A stretch of DNA of 64,000 nt from Rhizobium sp. ZPR4 (GCF_040215725.1 NZ_CP157968.1:1674001-1738000); one strand, 5' to 3'; positions 36,438 through 46,201 are shown, numbered from the stretch's first letter. Notes: a model not told the origin generated them from the sequence alone. Made by a program: numbers and translations.

Positions 36438-37182
36438 TGCACGCCAGCTCCGCCATGCAGCCCCCTGCGACAGGCGCATCAGCATAGATCACAAACATTT
36501 TCATTCCTCCCCACGCGGCCAAGGGCATAATCTACGCCAGGTCGCATTTATCGTCGCCATCGTACTCTCCACTCCAAAGGGAGGATCGCGAACGAAGCGC
36601 CAGCGCGCACCCGACACCAGCCACGCAACGGATCCGACACATAGCCGCGACCCATCAATCAGCTTGCGGCTTTATAACATAATCATATCGTTGATACAGT
36701 AATATTTTTCTGGTGTTGTAATTTTTTTCATATAAAATAGGTGCAGTTGATAGTTAAGCCGCGGCAAGGAACGGCCCTGGCAACGCCATGCAAGAACACG
36801 GACCAACAACCGAGATCTCGCGGATTGAATCCGGGAGGCTGGCGGAAAGCCACAGGCGACACTCTTATATTTCATAATTATACCAATTAATTACAAAGAT
36901 AATTTGATGTGATATCGATCAAGAAGATGGCGATCGCCGAACCTCGATATAAGGTCCATAGAGCGAAAGCTTCGAATATGAAAAGGCAAGAAGCACGGAG
37001 ATCCACAGGGACCGATCGAATACCAGATCCATTAAATCACGGTTGACACGCTCAAAGATTTATAACATATGAAATGCAGAAATTAACATACTTATATCAC
37101 AAATGTCGCATGGATGCGGCGATTGTGAACCCAAGATGGGCGACTGGAGGAGACAGCCGTCCGCACGCTGAGGAGGCTCCTG
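36438..37182. promoter_or_regulatory. Divergent control region between eryA and the ABC transporter
   Basis: An AT-rich region holding the promoters of both ery transcripts. It contains TTTATAACAT twice (36671-36680, 37059-37068), ATATTTTTCTG (36702-36712; also present in inverted orientation at 31178-31188 upstream of the ery deoR gene), and TTGACA at 37043-37048. These are candidate EryD/DeoR sites and a sigma-70 -35 element. No gene is seen before the short ORF at 37183. Confidence 0.5.
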
Positions 37183-37272
37183 ATGTTGAATTTCCTTTCC
37201 GGTGAGGGCGTAGCAGCCCAAAGCCAAGCGGAGCGCTCAACGGTGCGAACGCGCAAGCCGGGCTTCCGTTAA
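37183..37272 (+). CDS. Possible 29-aa leader ORF with strong Shine-Dalgarno
   Basis: An ATG preceded by AGGAGG at 6 nt, coding MLNFLSGEGVAAQSQAERST and nine more residues to TAA. It sits in the 5' leader of the transporter operon, 70 bp before the DUF2291 gene. The SD is also part of a short palindrome AGGAG-G-CTCCT, so translation could be structure-dependent. No homologue recognised; it may be a chance ORF. Confidence 0.35.
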   Translation: MLNFLSGEGVAAQSQAERSTVRTRKPGFR

Positions 37273-37342
37273 GCCGGATCACGGCACTTTTCTCCCTTTC
37301 TCCATCAGGCAATCCGGCTGACATGCCCAAGGTCGTTTGAAC

Positions 37343-37984
37343 ATGAATACGCAAGCTCAATACGCAACTGCCAAGCTGAAGATCGTCGCCAGCATCGCCG
37401 CAGCGGTGATCGTCATCGGCGCCATCGCCGCCGATACCAAGGTGATCAAGATCGGCTCCGCGCACGACGTGCGCGAGCAGGGCTTCCAGCCGGAAGCCTA
37501 TGGCGCAGAGGAATTCCCGAAGGTGCAGACGGATGTCGAAAAGCGCGCCGTCGATGCGGTGACGCTCGCCACCGCCGTTCTCGCCGACAAGAAGGCGGCC
37601 GGCGCGAAATATGGCGTTGCGACTACAACAGGCCCCGTTCTTCCCGTCTCCTTGACTGGCACGTTCGGCGAACGCAAGGCCAACCTCAACGAATTCAAGG
37701 TCGACGGCATGCCTGACGGCATCACCGTTCGAGTTCAGACGGGTCCCGCAATCAACGGTACCGATCTTCGCGACGCCACAGGCAAGATCGAATTCGGCCA
37801 GTTCACCAACCAGATCGAATATCAGGACGCGGGTTCTGCCATCAACAACGAGATGAAGAAGGCGACCCTTGGCGGCCTGGACCCGGAGAAGCTGACGGGC
37901 AAGACGGCGACGGTCGTTGGCGTTTTCAAGCTCATCAATCCGAAGAACTGGCTCATCACCCCGGTAAAGGTCGATGTGAAATGA
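37343..37984 (+). CDS. DUF2291 family protein, sugar ABC transporter-associated
   Basis: 213 aa with one N-terminal membrane or signal helix (LKIVASIAAAVIVIGAIAA) and a soluble domain with VLPVSLTGTFGERKANLNEFKVDG and NQIEYQDAGSAINNEM, typical of DUF2291 proteins that accompany RbsABC-type sugar transporters. Its stop overlaps the ATPase start by ATGA. ATG 37343 chosen; a TTG at 37337 has somewhat better Shine-Dalgarno spacing. Molecular role unknown, possibly a transporter accessory factor. Confidence 0.85.
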   Translation: MNTQAQYATAKLKIVASIAAAVIVIGAIAADTKVIKIGSAHDVREQGFQPEAYGAEEFPKVQTDVEKRAVDAVTLATAVLADKKAAGAKYGVATTTGPVLPVSLTGTFGERKANLNEFKVDGMPDGITVRVQTGPAINGTDLRDATGKIEFGQFTNQIEYQDAGSAINNEMKKATLGGLDPEKLTGKTATVVGVFKLINPKNWLITPVKVDVK

Positions 37985-39525
37985 GCCAGGTCCAGCACAA
38001 TGGCGTGACCACGGGCGAAGTCGTTCTCGCCGCCCGCAACGTCGCCAAATCCTATGGCAACGTCCATGCGCTGAAGGGTGTCAATTTCGATATTCGCCGC
38101 GGCGAAGTCACCACGCTCTTCGGTGAAAACGGCGCCGGCAAATCGACGCTGATGAAGATCCTGTCCGGCGTCATCCAGCCGACATCGGGCGAAATCATTC
38201 TCGATGGCGCGCCCATTTCTTTCGCCTCCTCCACACATGCACGCGCCTGCGGCATTTCCATCATCCATCAGGAACTGAGCCTGGCGCCGAACCTCAGCGT
38301 CCGCGACAACATTTTCATGGGTCGCGAGATCATGAAGGGCGGCGTGGTCGATTTTGCCGAGGAAGAGCGCCAGACCCGTGCGCTGATGGAAGAGCTGGAA
38401 GAAAATATCGATCCGCTTACACCGGTCGAAGATCTTCGCCTCGGCCAGCAGCAGATCGTCGAGATCGCCCGGGCGCTTTCCGTCAATTCCCGCATCCTGA
38501 TCATGGATGAGCCGACCTCGGCGCTCAGCGCCAGCGAAGTCGAAGTTCTCTTCAAGGTCATTCGCGACCTGACGAGCCGTGGCGTGTCGATCGTCTATAT
38601 CTCGCATCACCTGGAAGAGGCGCTGCAGATCACCCATCATGCCGTCGTTCTCCGCGACGGCAACATGACCGCCTATGCCGAACGCAAGGACATCGATCTC
38701 GAATGGATCGTGCGCAACATGGTCGGCGATAATTTCGACCTCGGCAGCCCGCCGACCGGCCATCAAGTAGGCGACGTGGCGCTGATGATCGACAATCTCA
38801 CGGTTCCCGGTCCGTCAGGTGCTGCCTATAATGCCGTCGACCGCATGTCGCTTGCGGTTCGCGCCGGCGAAATCGTCTGCATCTACGGCCTGATGGGTGC
38901 TGGGCGCACCGAGCTGCTCGAATGCGTGGCGGGTCGGCTGCGATCGAGTGGCGGTCGCGTGTTGCTCGGCAACACCGATGTCGGCGGTCTTTCCATTGCC
39001 GGCCGCATCGCGCAAGGACTGGTACTGGTGCCGGAAGACCGGCAGCGCGACGGCCTCGTTCAGACCATGACCGTCGGCTCGAACCTGTCGCTTGCCAGCA
39101 TCGGCGCCTTTACCAAGGGTCTTTTCACCTCGAGCGGTCGCGAGCGGACGCTGGTGACCGACTCCATCCGCAAGGTTCATATCAAGACCGATGGCGGCGA
39201 CGCGGCAATCGGCTCGCTGTCGGGTGGTAATCAACAGAAGGTCGTCATCGGCAAGATGCTGGCAACCGATCCTCGCGTGATCCTGCTCGACGAGCCGAGC
39301 CGCGGCATCGATATCGGCGCGAAGGCGGAAGTCTTCAAGCTGCTCGCCGAGCGCGCCAAGGAGGGTCTGGCGGTGATCTATTCGACGTCGGAAGTCGCCG
39401 AATGCCTCAGCATAGCCCATCGCATCATCGTCATGCACCGCGGCAAGATCTCTGCCGAATTCGGTCCGGACGTCACCAAAGAGAAGATCATGGCCGCCTC
39501 GGGCGAAGCAGTGGTCGCGCACTAG
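37981..39525 (+). CDS. eryE: Sugar/polyol ABC transporter ATPase (EryE-like, RbsA family)
   Basis: 514 aa tandem ABC ATPase. The first Walker A is GENGAGKST and the first signature-region variant LRLGQQQ; the second half has the degenerate P-loop GLMGAGRTE and LSGGNQQK, the usual RbsA/MglA asymmetry. Part of a four-gene transport operon divergent from eryABCD, so erythritol import is the expected function. Confidence 0.92.
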   Translation: MSQVQHNGVTTGEVVLAARNVAKSYGNVHALKGVNFDIRRGEVTTLFGENGAGKSTLMKILSGVIQPTSGEIILDGAPISFASSTHARACGISIIHQELSLAPNLSVRDNIFMGREIMKGGVVDFAEEERQTRALMEELEENIDPLTPVEDLRLGQQQIVEIARALSVNSRILIMDEPTSALSASEVEVLFKVIRDLTSRGVSIVYISHHLEEALQITHHAVVLRDGNMTAYAERKDIDLEWIVRNMVGDNFDLGSPPTGHQVGDVALMIDNLTVPGPSGAAYNAVDRMSLAVRAGEIVCIYGLMGAGRTELLECVAGRLRSSGGRVLLGNTDVGGLSIAGRIAQGLVLVPEDRQRDGLVQTMTVGSNLSLASIGAFTKGLFTSSGRERTLVTDSIRKVHIKTDGGDAAIGSLSGGNQQKVVIGKMLATDPRVILLDEPSRGIDIGAKAEVFKLLAERAKEGLAVIYSTSEVAECLSIAHRIIVMHRGKISAEFGPDVTKEKIMAASGEAVVAH

Positions 39526-39547
39526 CCGCATTCATGGAGCACTGATT

Positions 39548-40600
39548 ATGTCAGTCACGAACATCACAGATAAAAAGCCAATCGCGAACGGACAGCGGCG
39601 AAACTTCAGTCTCGTGCGGCTGATCCTCGAAGGACGCGCCTTCTTCGCGCTGATCGTCATCATCGCGGTCTTCTCCTTCCTGTCGCCCTATTACTTTTCG
39701 CTCAGCAACTTCCTGACAATGGCCTCGCATGTCGCCATCTTCGGTATCCTTGCCATCGGCATGCTGCTGGTCATCTTGAATGGCGGTATCGACCTCTCGG
39801 TCGGCTCGACGCTCGGTCTTGCCGGCTGCATTGCCGGTTTCCTGATGCAGGGCGTCACGCTGTCGAGCTTTGGCGTCATCCTCTATCCGCCGGTCTGGGC
39901 CGTCGTGGTGCTGACCTGTGTCCTCGGTGGCGTCGTTGGTGCGGTCAACGGCGTGCTCGTCGCCTACCTGCGCGTTCCGGCCTTCGTTGCCTCGCTCGGC
40001 GTTCTCTATGTTGCCCGCGGTATCGCCTTGCTGATGACCAACGGCCTCACCTACAACAATCTCGGTGGCCGCCCGGAACTCGGCAATACCGGCTTCAACT
40101 GGTTGGGCTTCAATCGCCTTGTCGGCGTCCCGATCGGCGTCATCGTCCTTGCTGTGCTTGCGATCGTCTGCGGCCTCGTACTCAGCCGCACCGCCTTTGG
40201 CCGCTGGCTCTATGCCTCAGGCGGCAACGAGCGCGCCGCCGATCTTTCCGGCGTTCCGGTCAAGCAGGTCAAAATCGCTGTCTATGTCCTGTCGGGGATT
40301 TGCGCGGCCATTGCCGGCCTCGTCCTGTCCTCGCAGCTGACCTCGGCCGGTCCAAACGCCGGCACCAGCTATGAGCTGACGGCGATCGCCGCTGTTGTCA
40401 TCGGCGGTGCCGCATTGACGGGTGGCCGCGGTACGGTGCGCGGCACCATGCTTGGCGCCTTCGTCATCGGCTTCCTCGCGGACGGCCTCGTCATCATCGG
40501 TGTCTCGGCCTACTGGCAGACGGTCTTTACCGGCGCGGTCATCGTGCTCGCCGTGCTCATGAACAGCATCCAGTACGGACGTCGGACCAAATCCGGCTGA
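39548..40600 (+). CDS. eryF: Sugar/polyol ABC transporter permease (EryF-like, RbsC family)
   Basis: 350 aa with about 8-10 membrane helices and BPD_transp_2 motifs: LNGGIDLSVGS, GAVNGVLVAYLRVPAFVASLG, YASGGNERAADLSGV and VIGGAALTGGRGTVRGT. GGAG before the ATG. Inner-membrane channel of the ery transporter. Confidence 0.92.
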   Translation: MSVTNITDKKPIANGQRRNFSLVRLILEGRAFFALIVIIAVFSFLSPYYFSLSNFLTMASHVAIFGILAIGMLLVILNGGIDLSVGSTLGLAGCIAGFLMQGVTLSSFGVILYPPVWAVVVLTCVLGGVVGAVNGVLVAYLRVPAFVASLGVLYVARGIALLMTNGLTYNNLGGRPELGNTGFNWLGFNRLVGVPIGVIVLAVLAIVCGLVLSRTAFGRWLYASGGNERAADLSGVPVKQVKIAVYVLSGICAAIAGLVLSSQLTSAGPNAGTSYELTAIAAVVIGGAALTGGRGTVRGTMLGAFVIGFLADGLVIIGVSAYWQTVFTGAVIVLAVLMNSIQYGRRTKSG

Positions 40601-40700
40601 CACTGCATCAAGACTTGTCGCCGATCGGTGAAATGCCAATCGGAGAAAAGACCGCCGGTTCGCCGGCATCACCAGAGCTCATCAAAAGGGAGAGAGACTA

Positions 40701-41648
40701 ATGTTTAAAAAAGGTTTGCGCATCGTCATGGCAGCAGTTGCTGTGGCACCGCTTCTGACAGGAGCTGCATGGGCCGCGGGCCAGATGACGATCATCGTCA
40801 ACGATCCGTCCAACCCCTATTGGCTGACGGAAGGCAACATCGCCAAGGCAACCGCCGAAAAGCTCGGCTATACCGCCACGGTCGGTGCGCACAAGGGCGA
40901 TACCAACACCGAAAGCAACCTGATCGATACGGCGATCACCAACAAGTCGGTCGCCATCATCCTCGATCCGGCCAATGCCGACGGATCGGTCGGCGCAGTC
41001 AAGAAGGCCGTTGCGGCCGGCATCCCGGTTTTCCTCGTCAATGCCGAAATCAACCAGGAAGGCCTTGCCAAGGCTCAGCTCGTCTCCAACAACGCCCAGG
41101 GTGCGGCTATCGGCGCGCAGCAATGGGTCGAAGCTGTTGGCGACAAGGGCAATTATGCCGAACTCTTCGGCTCGCCCTCCGACAACAATGCGGCCACTCG
41201 GTCGAACGGCTATGAAACCGTTCTGACCCAGTATCCCGACCTGAAGAAGGTTGCCAAGGAAGTTGCCAACTGGGACCGCACCCAGGGCCACAACAAGATG
41301 CAGTCGATCCTGCAGGCTCACCCGGACATTATCGGCGTGATCTCCGGCAATGACGAAATGGCGCTCGGCGCGATTGCCGCTCTCAAGGAAGCCGGCAAGC
41401 TTGCCAACGTCAAGGTCGGCGGCTTCGACGGTTCTCCAGATGCTGTGGCCGCCATTAAGGCCGGTGAACTGCAATATACCGTCCTGCAGCCGGTCGCCAC
41501 CTTCTCGGCGGAAGCCGTCAAGCAGGCCGACAGCTTCATCAAGACCGGCAAGACCGGTGCCACCAGCGAAAAGCAGCTTTTCGATTGCATCCTGATCACC
41601 AAGGACAATGTCGACAAGTACACGGCACCCTTCGTTCTGTCTGAGTAA
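40701..41648 (+). CDS. eryG: Periplasmic sugar/polyol-binding protein (EryG-like)
   Basis: 315 aa with a signal peptide (MAAVAVAPLLTGAAWA). RbsB-type binding protein: ADGSVGAVKKAVAAGIPVFLVNAEIN, SNNAQGAAIGAQQW, and ISGNDEMALGAIAAL. The strong SD GGGAGAG precedes the ATG. It captures the substrate, presumably erythritol, for the transporter encoded just upstream. A GC-rich hairpin follows. Confidence 0.92.
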   Translation: MFKKGLRIVMAAVAVAPLLTGAAWAAGQMTIIVNDPSNPYWLTEGNIAKATAEKLGYTATVGAHKGDTNTESNLIDTAITNKSVAIILDPANADGSVGAVKKAVAAGIPVFLVNAEINQEGLAKAQLVSNNAQGAAIGAQQWVEAVGDKGNYAELFGSPSDNNAATRSNGYETVLTQYPDLKKVAKEVANWDRTQGHNKMQSILQAHPDIIGVISGNDEMALGAIAALKEAGKLANVKVGGFDGSPDAVAAIKAGELQYTVLQPVATFSAEAVKQADSFIKTGKTGATSEKQLFDCILITKDNVDKYTAPFVLSE

Positions 41649-41656
41649 TGACATCG

Positions 41657-41681
41657 GGGGCGCCGGAACTCGGCGTCCCCA
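41657..41681 (+). terminator. GC-rich hairpin after eryG
   Basis: GGGGGCGCC (41657-41665) pairs with GGCGTCCCC (41673-41681), with one G-U pair, 8 bp after the stop codon. No strong U-tract. Confidence 0.6.
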
Positions 41682-41766
41682 TCCCTTGACCCCAGTGGGC
41701 GGCACCCTGGCTGCACATCAGACAGAACTTGCAGAAATCCTGATAGCGAACTGTTCTTTATACTTT

Positions 41767-41776
41767 TTTTCTATAG
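41767..41776. promoter_or_regulatory. Half-site TTTTCTATAG upstream of the second DeoR gene
   Basis: This 10-mer is identical to part of the right arm (TTTTCTAT plus AG) of the inverted repeat at 46202-46242. Position 56 bp before the regulator start suggests autoregulation by the same protein. Confidence 0.45.
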
Positions 41777-41831
41777 CGTGACGTTCGCTGCAGCAAGTCA
41801 ATCTCCGCAAGGCGCGACGTCAGAGGCCAAA

Positions 41832-42674
41832 GTGACAGACAAGACAAGCCCCGTATCATTCCTGCAAGACGAGCTGCCGAGCGACAGCCGGCATTCCCGC
41901 CAGATTGCCAGGCGCCAGATGATCGCTGAAGCGGTGATGGCGGAAGGTTCGATGCGCATCGAGGATCTGACCGAGCGCTTCGGCATCAGCCTGATGACGG
42001 CACATCGCGATGTCGACGAACTGGTCAGCCGAGGCCTGTTTCGCAAGACGCGCGGCATCGTATCGGCCGCAGCCACCAGCCTGATCGAATCGAGCGACGT
42101 CTATCGTGCCAATCGGCAAGCAAACGAAAAGAAGATGATCGCCGCGGCGGCCATGCAATTCATCGAGCCGGGTCAGGCAATCTTCCTCGACGATTCCACC
42201 ACCGTTCTACAGATGGCCTCGCAGCTGCCGGCCAAGGTTCCGCTGACGGCAATCACCAATTCGCTGACGTTGATGAACGCGCTGAAGGACATGCATGACG
42301 TGTCGCTCCTGGCGCTTGGCGGACAATACTATAATTGGTGCAATGCCTTCATGGGCCGGATGACGATCAACGAAATCAATCGCTTGCGGGCCGATGTCTC
42401 CTTCATCTCGATGTCGGCCATCATCGATGACATGGTTTTCCATCAGTCTCCCGAAATCGTCGACATCAAGCGCGCGATGTTCGAAAGCGCCGCCAAGCGC
42501 ATCTTGCTGATGGACCATACGAAGTTCGAACGGCGGGCGCTGCATAGTTTTGCGCATCTGAGTGAGTTCGATGTCGTCATCGTCGATGAAAAGACGCCTG
42601 CGGCTCATCTGGAGCGGATGCGCAACAAGAATATCAATGTGGTCGTCGCCAAGGGCGACAAGGAGCGATCCTGA
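41832..42674 (+). CDS. DeoR/GlpR-family transcriptional regulator
   Basis: 280 aa from GTG 41832, which has AGAGG 5 nt upstream; the longer GTG 41778 lacks one. DeoR helix-turn-helix: RQMIAEAVMAEGSMRIEDLTERFGISLMTAHRDVDELVSRG, then the DeoRC sensor domain (FLDDSTTVLQMA, LTAITNSLTLMNAL, LLALGGQYYNW). First gene of the second sugar/polyol module; probably controls the kinase, the GlpD-like gene and the mannitol-dehydrogenase-family gene through the TTTTCTATAG elements. Confidence 0.88.
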   Translation: MTDKTSPVSFLQDELPSDSRHSRQIARRQMIAEAVMAEGSMRIEDLTERFGISLMTAHRDVDELVSRGLFRKTRGIVSAAATSLIESSDVYRANRQANEKKMIAAAAMQFIEPGQAIFLDDSTTVLQMASQLPAKVPLTAITNSLTLMNALKDMHDVSLLALGGQYYNWCNAFMGRMTINEINRLRADVSFISMSAIIDDMVFHQSPEIVDIKRAMFESAAKRILLMDHTKFERRALHSFAHLSEFDVVIVDEKTPAAHLERMRNKNINVVVAKGDKERS

Positions 42675-42727
42675 GGCTGAACCTGGCAACGGCCGCCTCT
42701 CGTCGTTCATGATCAGGAGTCATGGGA

Positions 42728-44257
42728 ATGCCGAGTCTGCTCGGAATTGACAGCGGTTTAACCGTCACCAAAGCCGTCATCTTCGACATTGACGGAACAC
42801 CGCTTGCCGTTGCGCGCCGTCGGGTGACCCAGTTCATGCCGAAGCCACGCCATGTCGAGCGCGACATGGACGAACTTTGGGACCGGACGGCAGATGCCAT
42901 TGCCGAGGCGATCAAGCTCAGCAACCGCCCGGCAAGCGACATCCAGGCGATTGCCGCAACCGCGCACGGTGACGGCATTTATCTGCTCGACAAGGCAAAA
43001 AAGCCGCTCGGACGCGCCATTCTCTCACTCGACAGCCGCGCGGGATCGATCGTCGAACAATGGCTGAAAGCCCCCGTTGCCGACGCGTCTTTGAAGTTGA
43101 CCGGCCAACTGCCGCATGTCTCGGCTCCATCGGCGTTGCTTGCCTGGATCAAGGCCAATGAACCCGAACGTTTTGGGCAGATCGGCCATATTTTGAGCTG
43201 CAAGGACTGGCTACGCTTCTGCCTGACTGGCGTTGCCGGCACCGACCGCACCGAAGCAAGCACCTCCTTCACCGATGTTTCGACCCAGGATTATTCCCCC
43301 GATGCGCTGAAACTTTTCGACATTGCCGAGGTGACGGACGCCTTGCCGCCAGCCTCGCGATCCGACGAGGTCGTGGGATACGTGACCGAGGCCGTCGCGA
43401 AGCGAACCGCTCTTGCCCAAGGCACGCCCGTCGTTGCTGGATTGCACGATGTAACCGCCTCAGCCCTTGGAGCCGGCGGCTATGCGGCCGGCGTCGTCGC
43501 CGTTATCGCCGGCACCTATTCGATCAACGAGACGCTCTCGTCGGAGCCGCGCGTCGACAGCCGCTGGTTCTGCCGCAATGCCATTGCGCCGGGCCAATGG
43601 AACAACATGTCGATTTCGCCGGCATCCTCGGCGAATTACGAATGGTTCCTCGACAAACTCTGCGCCAGCGAAATTGCAAGCGCCGAGGCTGCGGGCCAGT
43701 CCATTCACGCCCTGCTCGACCCCGAAATCCAAGCGGCGTTCAACCGGCCATCGAGCGCGCTGTTCCACCCTTATCTCTTCGGCTCACCCTATGGCGCCGA
43801 GGCAAGCGCCAGCTTCTTCGGGCTTGGCGGCTGGCATGATCGCGGTGATATGCTGCGAGCCGTCCTGGAAGGCATCGCCTTCAACCATAAGATTCACGTC
43901 GATGCGCTAAGCGACGGTTTTTCCTTCAATCAGGCAAGGCTGGCAGGTGGTGTCTCGCGCAACCCGATCGTCGTGCAGATGTTTGCCGACGTGTTCGGCA
44001 TGCCCGTCACCGTCACCGAAACCGACGAAGCCGCTGCCTGGGGAGCAGCCCTTTGCGCCGGCGCCGGCATCGGTGTCTATTCCAGCCCGGAAAGCGATCC
44101 GCGCGATGTCGGCAAGATCGCCAGAACCTATCATCCGGATTCCGTCCGCAGCGCCGATTACCGCATTCGCTACAACCTCTTCCGCGACATTGCCGAAGCG
44201 ATGACGCCGCTCTGGCCGCGGATTGGCAATCTCGCAACCCAGCGCTCCCAAGACTAG
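42728..44257 (+). CDS. FGGY-family carbohydrate kinase, substrate unassigned
   Basis: 509 aa from ATG 42728, AGGAG spaced 8 nt (ATG 42722 is too close). N-domain: LLGIDSGLTVTKAVIFDIDG and AIAATAHGDGIYLLD; C-domain: FHPYLFGSPYGAEASASFFGL and LAGGVSRNPIVVQMFADVFG. Same superfamily as EryA but clearly divergent in sequence and 60 bp upstream of a GlpD-like gene. It most likely phosphorylates a polyol or ketose. It does not show the motifs I associate with glycerol kinase. Confidence 0.88.
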   Translation: MPSLLGIDSGLTVTKAVIFDIDGTPLAVARRRVTQFMPKPRHVERDMDELWDRTADAIAEAIKLSNRPASDIQAIAATAHGDGIYLLDKAKKPLGRAILSLDSRAGSIVEQWLKAPVADASLKLTGQLPHVSAPSALLAWIKANEPERFGQIGHILSCKDWLRFCLTGVAGTDRTEASTSFTDVSTQDYSPDALKLFDIAEVTDALPPASRSDEVVGYVTEAVAKRTALAQGTPVVAGLHDVTASALGAGGYAAGVVAVIAGTYSINETLSSEPRVDSRWFCRNAIAPGQWNNMSISPASSANYEWFLDKLCASEIASAEAAGQSIHALLDPEIQAAFNRPSSALFHPYLFGSPYGAEASASFFGLGGWHDRGDMLRAVLEGIAFNHKIHVDALSDGFSFNQARLAGGVSRNPIVVQMFADVFGMPVTVTETDEAAAWGAALCAGAGIGVYSSPESDPRDVGKIARTYHPDSVRSADYRIRYNLFRDIAEAMTPLWPRIGNLATQRSQD

Positions 44258-44317
44258 ACCGAAAATTGCGCCGCGCAGACAGGGTCTATCGCGGCAGTTC
44301 ACCAGGACAATGATGTT

Positions 44318-46060
44318 ATGACCGATATGGCCGCCGATCTGCAGCAACGCTTCTCCAAACTTCAAGACGGAGATGTCGACGTCGTCATCCTCGGCGCAGG
44401 GGTCAATGGTGCCGGTCTGTTTCGCGATCTGTCGCTGCAGGGCGTTAACTGCCTGATCGTCGACAAGGCCGACTTCGGTTCGGGCACGAGCGCTGCGCCA
44501 TCCAGGCTGATCCACGGCGGCCTGAAATATCTGGAAACAGGCGAATTCGGCCTGGTCGCGCAATCGGCGCTGGAACGAAACCTTCTGCTCACGAACGCAC
44601 CGCATTGCGTCGAAGCACTGCCGACCTTCGTGCCGATCTTCTCCTGGACGCGTGGCATCTGGGCAGCCCTTCGCACGCTGACGGGCTCGACTACCGCCCC
44701 GCGCAGCCGCGGCGCCCTGCTTATCAAGATCGGGCTCGCACTCTACGACTTCTTCGGTTCGCGCAATCGCGTCATGCCGCGCCACAGGTTCCTTTTGAAG
44801 CGCCGCGCGCTCAAGGAGATGCCGCATGTCACGCCTGAGATCGTCGCCGGCGGCATCTATTACGATGCCAAGATCAGCCGGCCCGAACGGCTGGTCTATG
44901 AGCTGGTCAATGACGGACTGGAGGCGAACAAGGCTTCATTGGCGGCAAATTCGACGCGGCTCGTTTCCGCTGCCGATGGCGTGCTGACCTTTCAGCGTTC
45001 GGACGGTTATGCCTTTTCGGCCAAGCCGAAGCTCGTGGTCAATGCCGCCGGCCCATGGATCGATCATGTCAACGCCGCTCTCGGCGCACCGGCCCATCTG
45101 ATCGGCGGCACCAAGGGATCGCATATCCTGCTCGATCATCCGGAACTGGTGCGCAGCCTGAACGGCCATATGATCTATTTCGAAGCCGATGACGGTCGCA
45201 TCTGCCTCGTCTATGGCTATCTCGGCCAGGCGCTCGTCGGCTCGACCGATATCCCTTGTGACGATCCCGACAATGTGCGCTGCGAAGAGCCGGAGATCGA
45301 CTATTTCCTCGACAGCGTAAGGTCGCTTCTGCCGAGCCTCCGCTTCGACCGCGACCAGGTGACCTATAGCTATAGTGGCATTCGCCCCCTGCCCGCCTCG
45401 GACGCCTCGTCGCCGGGCCTGATCAGTCGCGATCACTCCGCACCCGTCTTCGAGCCGCAGGCTGGGCGCCCCTTCCCTATCATCTCACTGGTCGGCGGCA
45501 AATGGACCACATTCCGCGGCTTTGCCGAGGAAGTTGCCGATACAGTGCTGGCACGCCTTCAAATCGGCCGCAAGACGTCCACGGAGCGACTTGCGATCGG
45601 CGGCGGCCGGGATTTCCCGGCGAGCGCCAACGAGCGTACAAGCTGGATCAAAGCAGTCGCCGCGAAAGCCGGCGTCGACGTCAGCAGAGCGGATGAGTTG
45701 CTCGGCCGATACGGCACGACTACAGCGGCAATCCTCACTCGCCCTTCGGACTACAACGACAGCCAGCGCATCAGCGGTGCGCCGCGCCACAGCGCGCTTG
45801 AGATCGATTGGATCGCGCGGCAGGAGATGGTCGTGCATCTGTCCGACATCGTCTTCCGGCGTACGACCATGGCGATCGAAGGCCTGCTGACGATCCAGGG
45901 CCTGCGTGAAATCGGCACCATTGCCGCAGTCGCCCGACAGTGGGACGCACAGCGACTGGCCAAGGAAATCGACGCTGTCGTTGCATTGCTATCGAAGTTC
46001 CACGGCCAGACGCTGAGCGAAGAAAACGTGCGGCGGGCGGCAGCCCCGGCGGCGCGCTGA
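44318..46060 (+). CDS. GlpD-like FAD-dependent polyol-phosphate dehydrogenase
   Basis: 580 aa. FAD motif VVILGAGVNGAGLFRDLSLQGVN at the N-terminus, APSRLIHGGLKYLETGEFGLV, LVVNAAGPWIDHV, SLVGGKWTTFRGFAEE, and a C-terminal helical DAO_C domain. Longer than EryB (503 aa) because of its insert around residues 90-170 (ALRTLTGSTTAPRSRGALL) and C-terminal domain. Pairing with an FGGY kinase mirrors eryA/eryB. It may act on glycerol-3-phosphate or on another polyol phosphate. Confidence 0.88.
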   Translation: MTDMAADLQQRFSKLQDGDVDVVILGAGVNGAGLFRDLSLQGVNCLIVDKADFGSGTSAAPSRLIHGGLKYLETGEFGLVAQSALERNLLLTNAPHCVEALPTFVPIFSWTRGIWAALRTLTGSTTAPRSRGALLIKIGLALYDFFGSRNRVMPRHRFLLKRRALKEMPHVTPEIVAGGIYYDAKISRPERLVYELVNDGLEANKASLAANSTRLVSAADGVLTFQRSDGYAFSAKPKLVVNAAGPWIDHVNAALGAPAHLIGGTKGSHILLDHPELVRSLNGHMIYFEADDGRICLVYGYLGQALVGSTDIPCDDPDNVRCEEPEIDYFLDSVRSLLPSLRFDRDQVTYSYSGIRPLPASDASSPGLISRDHSAPVFEPQAGRPFPIISLVGGKWTTFRGFAEEVADTVLARLQIGRKTSTERLAIGGGRDFPASANERTSWIKAVAAKAGVDVSRADELLGRYGTTTAAILTRPSDYNDSQRISGAPRHSALEIDWIARQEMVVHLSDIVFRRTTMAIEGLLTIQGLREIGTIAAVARQWDAQRLAKEIDAVVALLSKFHGQTLSEENVRRAAAPAAR

Positions 46061-46201
46061 TCATCATCTGCTTGAGGAGAAAACCGGGGCGAGCGAACCA
46101 CTCGAAGTGTTCTTTGCCGAGCTTCATCAGCACAGCTGTGGCGGGCTTCGTATGTTTACGCGGATCGAACTCGCCCTCGATGGAAATGCTCTGTTATCCT
46201 C

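Noticed and set aside
35370..36530. 386-aa rightward frame opposite eryA
   Set aside because: Antisense shadow; eryA carries all FGGY motifs on the other strand.
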